Shown: in pieces, positions 35,087 to 42,450 of the stretch | Position numbering within the stretch: position 1 is the first letter of the stretch | Layout of the letters: each line of letters starts with the position of its first letter | Source of the DNA: Anaerolineales bacterium | GTDB taxonomy: Bacteria > Chloroflexota > Anaerolineae > Anaerolineales > UBA4823 | NCBI GenBank assembly: GCA_003105035.1 | Contig: PQAL01000003.1 | Location: forward strand, 219,589 to 283,588 | Length of the DNA stretch: 64,000 nt | Direction: 5' to 3' | Position numbers and translations under genes: made by a program | The notes under the pieces: model-generated | The model's database searches: none | Seen by the model: the letters and a program-made list of their open reading frames with translations, nothing else | What the model was told of the DNA's origin: nothing

Positions 35087-36487
35087 ATGGTCTCAGCCAT
35101 GAGCTACGCTTTCACCTTCGACGCACGTGCCTGCTCCGGCTGCAAAGCCTGCCAGGAAGCTTGTAAGGATAAGAACCAGCTTCAAGCAGGGCTATTATGG
35201 CGTCGGGTGGTTGAGGTGTCGGGTGGGGAATGGCAGGCCGCAGGTAGCGCCTGGACGAACACCATCTTTGCCTATCATCTCTCATTGGCCTGCAATCATT
35301 GTACCCATCCCAAGTGTGCCGGGGTCTGCCCAACGGATGCATATACCGTTCGCCCGGACGGGATTGTATTGATTGACGCCTCCAAATGCATGGGCTGTGG
35401 GTACTGCGCTTGGGCTTGCCCCTATGGCGTGCCGCAATATGACGCCCGGCAGGGCATTATGAGCAAGTGTGACTTCTGCCATGATGCCATCGATGCTGGC
35501 CTGCCGCCCAGCTGTGTAGCTGCCTGCCCATTGCGGGTACTGGATTTTGGGACGCTTGAGACCCTCGAAGCACAAGAACAAGCCCACCGCTTATGGCAGC
35601 TCCCGGGCAGCGCGCACCCCTTCCCGCTGCCGAACTATTCACGCACCGAACCCCACCTGGTCATCACGCTCCACCCGGGTATGGTCAACCCCCACGAAAA
35701 GGCTGTGTCAAACCAGGAGGAGATTCTGCCGCCGGGAGCCTTTGAGCATGCGTACGGCAAAGCTGCTTCTCATGAGCTGCCCCTGGTGGCCTTTACCTTA
35801 CTCGCACAAATGGCAGCTGGCATGGCAGTCGCTAGCCTGGTAATCTCGCCCATCCCAACCCAGGTCTTGCTCGCCATCGGGTTCTTGCTAGGCCTGGGAG
35901 GCATAATGTCCTTCCTGCACCTCGGGCGCAAGCGTAACGCCTGGCGGTCGGTCAGGCACCTCAAAAAATCGTGGTTGAGCCGCGAAATCCTGCTGACGGG
36001 CTTGTTTGGCATCGCCTGGGTGGTTACAGCTGGCTCCCAATGGCTTGGCAGGTACAATTCCACCCCATGGCTGATGGCGGTTCTAGGCATTGGGCTGGTG
36101 TACTGCATGGGCAGAATATACCTGCTGAGGGCAGTCCCCGCCTGGAATAGCTGGCGAACGCCACTGGGCTTCTTCCTGAGTGCAGCTGTGCTGGGTGCCC
36201 TGGGGATGAACCTGGCGATGCCAGCCTCCGGTTGGGTGATCGCCGCGGTGGTCAGCATGCTGGCAGAATTGATCCTGATCCTATCCAGCCAGGAGGCGGC
36301 AACCCAGGCGGTGAGCCGATTGCGCATTGGCTTGCTTTTGCTGGCCATCCTGGGAAGCTTGATGATCATATTTATCCCTGCCTTGCCAGGATTCTGGCAG
36401 GGTATCACACTTTTGTTGCTTGCGCTGGGGTCAGAGATCATCGGCAGGTGGCGGTTCTACGCCCAGCGCAAGCCATTCCCACTTTAG
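35087..36487 (+). CDS. DmsB-DmsC fusion: four-cluster ferredoxin subunit plus membrane anchor
   Basis: 466 residues. The first ~180 are a DmsB-like electron-transfer subunit with four Cys clusters (CSGCKACQEAC, CNHCTHPKCAGVCP, CMGCGYCAWACP and CDFCHDAIDAGLPPSCVAACP). After a linker, residues from about 225 to the end form eight or so membrane segments like DmsC/NrfD-type anchors, which oxidise menaquinol. In E. coli these are two genes; here they are one chain. It starts 13 bases after the molybdoenzyme stop; ATG 35099 (MSYAFTFD) is an equally good start. The order A then BC fits one transcription unit. Confidence 0.9.
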   Translation: MVSAMSYAFTFDARACSGCKACQEACKDKNQLQAGLLWRRVVEVSGGEWQAAGSAWTNTIFAYHLSLACNHCTHPKCAGVCPTDAYTVRPDGIVLIDASKCMGCGYCAWACPYGVPQYDARQGIMSKCDFCHDAIDAGLPPSCVAACPLRVLDFGTLETLEAQEQAHRLWQLPGSAHPFPLPNYSRTEPHLVITLHPGMVNPHEKAVSNQEEILPPGAFEHAYGKAASHELPLVAFTLLAQMAAGMAVASLVISPIPTQVLLAIGFLLGLGGIMSFLHLGRKRNAWRSVRHLKKSWLSREILLTGLFGIAWVVTAGSQWLGRYNSTPWLMAVLGIGLVYCMGRIYLLRAVPAWNSWRTPLGFFLSAAVLGALGMNLAMPASGWVIAAVVSMLAELILILSSQEAATQAVSRLRIGLLLLAILGSLMIIFIPALPGFWQGITLLLLALGSEIIGRWRFYAQRKPFPL

Positions 36488-36558
36488 GCAGGCTTTCCCA
36501 TGCTATACTCACTTAAGATAGGCTAAAACGCTCATTCACCAATAGCGCAAGGAGGAGA

Positions 36559-37992
36559 ATGGGGCCCAGGAAATTAAGCCGGCGTGGTTTCATTAAGGCT
36601 GCTGCAATTGGTGTGGGAGTTTTATTGGCTGGGGGCATTGCTCGCCAGGTGCACAACCAGCTCGGTCGAGACTTCCACCCGGAGAAGGCGCAGGCATACC
36701 TTGACAGCCTTCAACCCAGCCCAACACCCCAGTCCCTGCCCAATATCATCATCGTTTTATGCGATGACCTCGGTATCGGTGACCTGCAATCGCCAGCCAT
36801 CGACACGCCCAACCTGCGCAGGATGGCAGCAGAGGGTGCCACCCTGTCCAGTTTTTATGCCTCCGCCTCCGTATGCAGCCCGTCGCGTGCCGGCCTGCTG
36901 ACTGGCCGCTACCCGGTACGCACGCTCATTCCCACCCCGCTGCTTTCCACCCACAATCCGCTGAACGTGGTCATGGACGTCTTGTGGCGCTACTCTTATA
37001 ACGTCCGTGGCATTCCACAAGATGAGGTGCTGTTGCCCGAAGTACTGAAGCGCCGGGGCTACCGCACTGCTCTGATTGGGAAGTGGCACCTGGGAGGCAG
37101 CGCAGGCTACCTGCCCAATGACCGCGGCTTCGACTCGTTCTACGGGGCGCTGTGGAGCAATGATGACACGCCATATGCAATTTACCGGGATTATGAGGTA
37201 GAAATCCCTGCCCCGGCGGATCAAAACACGCTGACCCGCAATTTTAACAAAGAGGCCCTCAATTTCATCCGCGCTAATAAAGACAGCCCATTCTTCCTCT
37301 ATCTGGCACATGCTATGCCGCATTTCCCCGTGCATGCCTCGGCTGACTTCCAGGGGTCGACGGAGGCAGGCCTGTATGGGGATGCTGTGCATGAGATCGA
37401 TTGGAGCGTAGGCCAAATCCTTGAAACGCTCAGTGAACTTGGACTGGATCAAAAAACGCTGGTGGTCTTCAGTAGCGACAATGGCCCGTGGATGGAGGGA
37501 AACCCGGGCTACCTCAGGGGGCGCAAACTGCTCTGGTTTGAGGGAGGCTTTCGGGTGCCTTTCATCGCCAGGTGGCCAGGTGTCATTCCGCCTGCCAAAC
37601 AGAATGCAGGGGTATGTGCAAACTTTGACCTGTTCAGCACCTGTGCGCACATCGCCGGGGCTGCCTTACCGCAAGACCGCATCATCGATGGGATAGACAT
37701 CCTGCCGCTGCTGAAAGGGGAGGCTGGGTTGCCTCACGATGCATTTTATTATTATGACACCCGCCAGGCAGTGGCGGTCCGCTCTGGTGAATGGAAGTAC
37801 GTACGCCGTCACCTGACCGACATTGCCTCCTATTGGCCGACACAGCAGGGACCGTTCCTATTTAACCTGGCGAGTGATCCGCAGGAAGCTTACAGCATGA
37901 TCGAGGCTGAGCCCCAGCTGGCTAGGGATTTAGCCACCCTGCTGGAGGCTTTTGAAGCGGAAATGCAGGATAACCTGCGCGGCTGGTTATAG
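36559..37992 (+). CDS. Tat-exported type I sulfatase
   Basis: 477 residues. A twin-arginine signal, SRRGFIKAAA, at 7-16 is followed by a hydrophobic run to about 28. The sulfatase core has DD at 69-70 (VLCDDLGIGD) and the Cys-type formylglycine motif CSPSRAGLLTGR at 106-117, GKWHLGG near 175 and SSDNGPW near 310. It should hydrolyse sulfate esters outside the cytoplasmic membrane after Cys106 is converted to formylglycine; no maturase (FGE or anSME) is in the window. GGAGGAG precedes the ATG. It begins 71 bases after the DmsBC gene and may share its transcript, although no biochemical link is known. Confidence 0.93.
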   Translation: MGPRKLSRRGFIKAAAIGVGVLLAGGIARQVHNQLGRDFHPEKAQAYLDSLQPSPTPQSLPNIIIVLCDDLGIGDLQSPAIDTPNLRRMAAEGATLSSFYASASVCSPSRAGLLTGRYPVRTLIPTPLLSTHNPLNVVMDVLWRYSYNVRGIPQDEVLLPEVLKRRGYRTALIGKWHLGGSAGYLPNDRGFDSFYGALWSNDDTPYAIYRDYEVEIPAPADQNTLTRNFNKEALNFIRANKDSPFFLYLAHAMPHFPVHASADFQGSTEAGLYGDAVHEIDWSVGQILETLSELGLDQKTLVVFSSDNGPWMEGNPGYLRGRKLLWFEGGFRVPFIARWPGVIPPAKQNAGVCANFDLFSTCAHIAGAALPQDRIIDGIDILPLLKGEAGLPHDAFYYYDTRQAVAVRSGEWKYVRRHLTDIASYWPTQQGPFLFNLASDPQEAYSMIEAEPQLARDLATLLEAFEAEMQDNLRGWL

Positions 37993-38081
37993 CCATTCAA
38001 CCCTCAGCCACCTCCCCAGCAGCACGCACTCAGAACGACGGTTCGCAAGTCAAAAGCTCAACCAACTAAATTCGCTTTTCA

Positions 38082-38687
38082 TCAAGGCATCTCTGGCACC
38101 CCTTCTATTACATTGTGTTTTTCAAGGAATTGCACCAGGTCCAGGACCTCAGGTGCTAGTGTCAAGTCGATTTCAGCCTTGTGCATAATTTCTTCAACCG
38201 TCAATGGCTCTGCATTTGGAAATGGTAGATGGTACAGGAATCTGCCTTGTGGAGTGGTCAGCTTTATCTTGCGCTCCTCTCGCTCGCGGCCATTTCCAGT
38301 CCAAATTGTCACGCTGGTGATGTAGTCTTCGCTGCGCGCCACCGAAAAGCGCGCCCCAGCGTTTTCTTTTTCCCGAATTCGTGCTGCCATGCGATTGAAG
38401 GAAGGCTCCCGCTTGATCTCCATCAGATCGATATCGATGGTTAATCGTTTCTGCTTCAGCACATAACGATAATATGGACGTTTCTTCTCAAGGACCTCCT
38501 CCTTGGAAACAACACCAAGCTGTTCGAGAGACTCGAGATAGTCCTGGGCAGTTTTTATATGCAGGTTGAGGCGTGTGGCGACTTCAGATGCTGAGATAGC
38601 TTGATAATTCACCAGCAGTGTAAAAATTTCCTCAGCATAATCTTTTGAGAGCAACGATGCGAATTTTGCAGCTGTATGAAAGTCCAT
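38082..38687 (-). CDS. Winged-helix transcriptional regulator (unclassified)
   Basis: 201 residues. An N-terminal DNA-binding part (about 15-75) with EIFTLLVNYQAISASEVATRLNLHIKTAQDYLESLEQLGVV is a clear helix-turn-helix plus wing, of the ArsR/TrmB-like kind. The rest (KRLTIDIDLMEIKREP, a coiled region, then VTIWTGNGREREERKIKL) I do not recognise; it may sense a ligand. It follows the membrane protein gene by 12 bases, so the two are cotranscribed from the strong promoter at 39589-39617. A 15-bp palindrome over that promoter's -10 box is a natural candidate for its own operator. Confidence 0.75.
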   Translation of the reverse strand: MDFHTAAKFASLLSKDYAEEIFTLLVNYQAISASEVATRLNLHIKTAQDYLESLEQLGVVSKEEVLEKKRPYYRYVLKQKRLTIDIDLMEIKREPSFNRMAARIREKENAGARFSVARSEDYITSVTIWTGNGREREERKIKLTTPQGRFLYHLPFPNAEPLTVEEIMHKAEIDLTLAPEVLDLVQFLEKHNVIEGVPEMP

Positions 38688-38699
38688 TGGATTCTGGCC

Positions 38700-39536
38700 T
38701 TATGAAAAGATGCTGATCTTGAGGTCATCCATACGATCGACTGCCCGGATGCCTTCGCCACGGTTAACCAACTCAAAAAAATCGATGAAAACCTGACCAA
38801 ATGAATTGCATAGCTGGTCGAATGCCAGGGGCTCGCGATAATCCAAGTAGTCTTTTTGCGCGATATGCACAGACACTTCGCCATCAACATCAAAATTGAC
38901 CCACGATGCATCACGGAAATCCCCAGCCAGCCCTAACACGCGTCCGTACTCGTCACCCATCTTGATCGGAACCAGGGTGGTGTTTTTTGAGCTGAGATAA
39001 GGCAAGGCGATTAAGTTGCGACCGCAAAACTTGGCAAACTGGCGTATTTGCTGTGGGCTATATTCCACCTTCCCAACCGGGCGGGGCCTTGAGGTATAAC
39101 CATTTCCAGTTTTCTCAACCGGTTCAGCCGCCAGCTCGAAAATTTCACGCCCGCGCCATTTGGCTTTGCGGGTAGCAGCCAGGTAGACGATTACAAAGCT
39201 AAAAAACATCAGTGTAAAAAAATACGCCATGGCAAATTCCAGGCTGTTAAAGGGATTGCCGGTGATATTACCCACCGAAATTTTCCCTGCCGCAACAACA
39301 AAGACAAATACCAAAAAGGCTGAATAGACAAAGATGACAAGTTGAGGAAGATTTCTTGTGCGGAGAAATACATATAGGGAGTATAAAGAAAACAGGCTGA
39401 TCATGCCGGCCGTGATATACATACCCACAGGGACCCCAAAAATTAGCGATGTGAGACCAAAAATGGCTATCATGCCTAGTGGAATCAATGGCCCGGTGAC
39501 GTTTCGGTCTGGTTTTAACTTACGTGTGAGAGACAT
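38700..39536 (-). CDS. Unknown membrane protein with cytoplasmic C-terminal domain
   Basis: 278 residues. Four or five membrane segments fill residues 15-125 (PLGMIAIFGLTSLIFGV, MYITAGMISLFSLYSLYVFL, LVIFVYSAFLVFVFVVAAG, FFTLMFFSFVIVYLAAT). A basic stretch follows, then about 150 soluble residues with VEYSPQQIRQFAKFCGRN and FGQVFIDFFELVNRGEGI. No family recognised. AAGGAGG sits six bases before the ATG. First gene of a two-gene unit with the winged-helix regulator, so it may be a membrane sensor for, or target of, that regulator. Confidence 0.75.
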   Translation of the reverse strand: MSLTRKLKPDRNVTGPLIPLGMIAIFGLTSLIFGVPVGMYITAGMISLFSLYSLYVFLRTRNLPQLVIFVYSAFLVFVFVVAAGKISVGNITGNPFNSLEFAMAYFFTLMFFSFVIVYLAATRKAKWRGREIFELAAEPVEKTGNGYTSRPRPVGKVEYSPQQIRQFAKFCGRNLIALPYLSSKNTTLVPIKMGDEYGRVLGLAGDFRDASWVNFDVDGEVSVHIAQKDYLDYREPLAFDQLCNSFGQVFIDFFELVNRGEGIRAVDRMDDLKISIFS

Positions 39537-39579
39537 GTTTTCCTCCTTGGTTATACAGTTCGTTTATTATATACTTTAT

Positions 39580-39617
39580 TATAATTGAATTATACAATAA
39601 TTACACTAATTTGTCAA
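39580..39617 (-). promoter_or_regulatory. Consensus promoter with palindromic operator, membrane protein-regulator operon
   Basis: On the minus strand, TTGACA (39617-39612), exactly 17 bases, TATAAT (39594-39589): a perfect sigma-A consensus. TATAATT-G-AATTATA (39580-39594) is a perfect 7-bp inverted repeat lying over the -10 box, where a repressor would block transcription. The leader to the ATG at 39536 is about 45 bases. Confidence 0.8.
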
Positions 39618-39754
39618 GCACCAGTTTAAATATGGAAACGCTTTAAGCGGATGAATTTCTTTATAGCTGCTTTAACCTGCTTTTTCTGTCCCCCGCATAG
39701 ATAGTCAAATTGGAATACCATAAAGCCTAAACGACAGCCTCCATCAGGATGCAA

Positions 39755-39786
39755 AGTGCCTATGGCTGTCTTCTGCCATAGGCACT
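39755..39786 (-). terminator. 12-bp stem-loop after the FocA-type gene
   Basis: AGTGCCTATGGC (39755-39766) pairs perfectly with GCCATAGGCACT (39775-39786) around 8 bases, about 80 bases beyond the channel gene stop. It is followed on the minus strand by only TTTGC, so it is a weak intrinsic terminator or an mRNA-stabilising end. Confidence 0.55.
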
Positions 39787-39867
39787 GGGTTGACCAGACA
39801 ATTTAGAGCATAATCGATCTGATGATCCCCACTCCACCATTAATCAGCAGACATGTCGGTTTTCTGA

Positions 39868-40935
39868 TTACAAACGAACCTCGGACGATTTCCCTTCCTC
39901 GCTCTTTGCGCTCATGGCTTGAACTGGCGCTTCAAGGGAGCGGATGGGCGGCTCGTGGGTGACGTAGAAAATGGGTGCCGGCACTTCCGGACGGGTTGTG
40001 GCCGGGACGACCCTCACAGAGGCCTCGGCAGTGACGGAGGCTTTTTGGGTTTTGCTGAGGTAAATAACCCAGTACATCACTCCCACCATCAATGCGCCGC
40101 CAATGATGTTGCCGATGGTGACGGGGACCAGGTTCACCAGGAAGAAATTGTTCCAGGTGAGGTGGGGAAAATCTGCCGGTGTTTTCTGGATCGTTTCAAA
40201 GAATTTGGCTGTCCCAAATTGCTTGATGAACAAAGCGATCGGGATGAAATACATGTTGGCAATGCTGTGCTCGAAGCCGGCCGCCACAAACGCAGCAATG
40301 GGAGGGATGATCGCCAGGATCTTATCGACCGTACTGCGGGCGCTGAAGCACATCCAGACCGCCATACAGACCAGGGCATTACAGAAGATGCCGAGCGCCA
40401 ATGCCTGGACAAAGGCCAGATTGGTCTTGGCTTCGCCGGTGTTGAGCGCCACCAGGCCGATTGAGCCAGCTCCAAAAGTGTATTGGCGGGTGAGGAACAT
40501 CAGGCCGGCGGTCAGTATCGCACCCACAAAATTACCCAGGTAAACAACGCCCCAATTACGCAACAATGCCCCCAGGGTTACCCGGCGATTGGCATAGGCA
40601 ATAACGATCAGGTTGTTGCCGGTGAATAGCTCCGAGCCTGAGACGACCACCAGGATCAGGCCGAGGGTAAATACCAGGCCTGCCAGGAAGCGCGCCACGC
40701 CATAGGGCAAAGCTGAAGCACCCGCGCTGACCGTGGTGGCAAAGATTGCTCCCATGGCAATGAAGGCTCCGGCTAAAACGGCCAGGAGGAACATGCGCAT
40801 TGTATCTAATTTTGTCTTCTTGACCCCAATCTCAGCGGCTTTGGCAGCCATCTCAGGGGGTAGCAAGGCATCGAACGAGACTTCCTTGGCTGGAGGTTGT
40901 GTAGCTTTTGGTGTATGAGAAGAAGAAGTGAACAT
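39868..40935 (-). CDS. Formate/nitrite transporter (FocA/NirC family) with C-terminal extension
   Basis: 355 residues. Six membrane segments between about 45 and 285 with family motifs: GSELFTGNN, the NWGVVYLGNFVG half-helix and EHSIANMYFIPIALF, whose His is the channel's central histidine. FNT channels pass formate, nitrite or hydrosulfide. Compared with FocA it has about 45 extra residues at the front and about 65 at the end (TRPEVPAPIFYVTHEPPI), both probably cytoplasmic. GGGAG before ATG 40935 decides the start over an upstream ATG. It follows an unknown gene by 10 bases, so the two form one operon under the promoter at 41668. Confidence 0.92.
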   Translation of the reverse strand: MFTSSSHTPKATQPPAKEVSFDALLPPEMAAKAAEIGVKKTKLDTMRMFLLAVLAGAFIAMGAIFATTVSAGASALPYGVARFLAGLVFTLGLILVVVSGSELFTGNNLIVIAYANRRVTLGALLRNWGVVYLGNFVGAILTAGLMFLTRQYTFGAGSIGLVALNTGEAKTNLAFVQALALGIFCNALVCMAVWMCFSARSTVDKILAIIPPIAAFVAAGFEHSIANMYFIPIALFIKQFGTAKFFETIQKTPADFPHLTWNNFFLVNLVPVTIGNIIGGALMVGVMYWVIYLSKTQKASVTAEASVRVVPATTRPEVPAPIFYVTHEPPIRSLEAPVQAMSAKSEEGKSSEVRL

Positions 40936-40945
40936 GGTGGCTCCC

Positions 40946-41566
40946 TTATTCCTTGGAATTAACCTGCGCATTGGCCAGGGTATCAATGGCAAATATGTGG
41001 TCATAGCGGTCATCGACGGGTGACGCGACGGGCAGCTCGGGTTGGATGATGTGCAGCAGCCCCTGGCACATGGCATTCAGCCCAACATGTGCCAGCTCCG
41101 TTTGGGGTAGACCGGTTTGACCGGCGGTCTTATCGAATGGGCAGTCGGGCATGATAAAACGCATTTCAGGTCCGATCTGGTGAATGGTGAAGTCCACCCT
41201 GAGCGTTTCCAACATGCATTCCAGGGCACACACACCCGGGTTGGGAAAGCCATTCAAGAAAGTGTTATCCTGCATGTACAAGGCCACGGCTTGCCCCAGC
41301 CCACTCCCAAAACTCTCCATCAGGCCGTAAGCCTGGCTTTCATCAAAGCCTGTCTGGCAGAACATGGCATATTCCAGGAAAATCTGGCACAAAGAGATCG
41401 ACGTCTCTGGCCCAGCCCCGGTCAGCTCACCCCAGATCTGGAAACCGTGCAGCAGGTCATCGCGCACATAAACATCGCGCTGCCCCACTTCGTTATAGTA
41501 CATATCGCTGGTAGCGATAGGATAACGGCAGATGAGTGTAGGTTTGGCTAGTGTGCTTGTCGGCAT
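40946..41566 (-). CDS. Unknown protein cotranscribed with the FNT channel
   Basis: 206 residues, soluble, no signal peptide, no family recognised. It holds seven cysteines (ICRYP, LCQIF, MFCQTGF, the CALEC pair, DCPFD and MCQGL) and HQIGPEMRFIMPDCPFDK, so a metal or redox role is possible. ATG 41566 is preceded by TGAGGAGAAATATC, an excellent ribosome site, while the upstream ATG at 41620 is not. First gene of the unit, ahead of the channel by 10 bases, which suggests it works with the channel's substrate (formate, nitrite or sulfide). Confidence 0.75.
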   Translation of the reverse strand: MPTSTLAKPTLICRYPIATSDMYYNEVGQRDVYVRDDLLHGFQIWGELTGAGPETSISLCQIFLEYAMFCQTGFDESQAYGLMESFGSGLGQAVALYMQDNTFLNGFPNPGVCALECMLETLRVDFTIHQIGPEMRFIMPDCPFDKTAGQTGLPQTELAHVGLNAMCQGLLHIIQPELPVASPVDDRYDHIFAIDTLANAQVNSKE

Positions 41567-41667
41567 GATATTTCTCCTCAGATTTATTTTATTTCTCATT
41601 TGCGGACGCAACACAAACAATCATCATGGAGCGATCCGAACTGATTGCGTAATATTTCACTATATAA

Positions 41668-41725
41668 TTTATACTTGAACGGGGTCACAGCCACAAGCAC
41701 CGGCTGGTTACAATGTGGTTACAAT
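41668..41725 (-). promoter_or_regulatory. FNT operon promoter with tandem OmpR/PhoB-type binding repeats
   Basis: On the minus strand, TTGTGG (41696-41691), 17 bases, TATAAA (41673-41668). Just upstream are two direct repeats ATTGTAACC (41725-41717 and 41714-41706) spaced by 11 bp, one helical turn, as in pho-box-type sites of OmpR-family regulators. The -35 is poor, as expected for an activated promoter. The adjacent response regulator is the obvious candidate. Confidence 0.65.
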
Positions 41726-41763
41726 AATTGCCCCCTGTTTTTTTGTGATGCGCCGGTTACTGG

Positions 41764-42450
41764 CTAAACCGGGGAGCTGCGGGTGTTCAGCACATAACCC
41801 GCATTGGGTATGGTTTCGATCAATGAGCTTGCTCCAGGGCTTGTGTCCAATTTGTTACGCAGTCGATACACAAGTTGCTTGAGCATCTCGTTGGTGGCAC
41901 CTTCGGGTCCCCACACACGTAAAATCAAGGTGTCGTTGTTCAACACTCGGTCGGGGTTCTGCATCAGGGCACGCAGCAGGCGTGTTTCCAGGTGAGTGAG
42001 ATGCACTGGTTCAGAATCCCCCACACGTACTTCCCGCCTCTCGGCGTCAAATGAAAGCTCACCTGCCTGGAGTACCTCCTGTGGCTCGCTCACCACCCGG
42101 CGTAACAAAGCTCGGATGCGGGCAATCAGCTGGCGGGGGCTGAATGGCTTGATAATATATTCGTCCGCACCCGCTTCCAGGGCGGTGATAACGTTATCGT
42201 CGGTGTCGCGTACGGTTAACATGATAATCGGTACCTCTGACTCGTTGCGGATGCGCGTGCAGACCTCCAGCCCGTCCATGCGCGGCAGCCCCCAGTCCAA
42301 GACGATCAGGTCTGGCATTTCCTTATTAAATACTTCTAGAGCGCTCAGTCCATCATGGGCGTTGACCACCTCAAAACCAGCCCGGCGGATGGCGAAAGCA
42401 AGCACATCTGAAAGCGCAAGATCGTCATCGACAACCAGAATCTTTGTCAT
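41764..42450 (-). CDS. OmpR/PhoB-family response regulator
   Basis: 228 residues. Receiver domain 1-115 with acidic pocket DDD at 8-10, phospho-acceptor Asp52 (VLDWGLP) and Lys near 101 (IIKPFSP). The C-terminal winged helix (about 130-225) has THLETRLLRALMQNPDRVLNNDTLILRVWG and LVYRLRNKL. It is preceded by the kinase gene with a 4-bp overlap. The FNT operon promoter begins about 200 bases beyond its stop and carries tandem 11-bp-spaced repeats suited to this class. Confidence 0.95.
   Translation of the reverse strand: MTKILVVDDDLALSDVLAFAIRRAGFEVVNAHDGLSALEVFNKEMPDLIVLDWGLPRMDGLEVCTRIRNESEVPIIMLTVRDTDDNVITALEAGADEYIIKPFSPRQLIARIRALLRRVVSEPQEVLQAGELSFDAERREVRVGDSEPVHLTHLETRLLRALMQNPDRVLNNDTLILRVWGPEGATNEMLKQLVYRLRNKLDTSPGASSLIETIPNAGYVLNTRSSPV

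Larger units (their letters stand above)
39537..39867. other. Gene-free stretch with promoter and a 12-bp stem-loop
   Basis: About 330 bases between the membrane protein gene and the FocA-type gene, both on the minus strand. It contains the promoter at 39580-39617 and the stem-loop at 39755-39786. No other gene or repeat was seen. Confidence 0.6.

Noticed and set aside
36757..37650. A 297-residue minus-strand open frame opposite the sulfatase
   Set aside because: Antisense to an intact sulfatase with all its motifs; no start signal.
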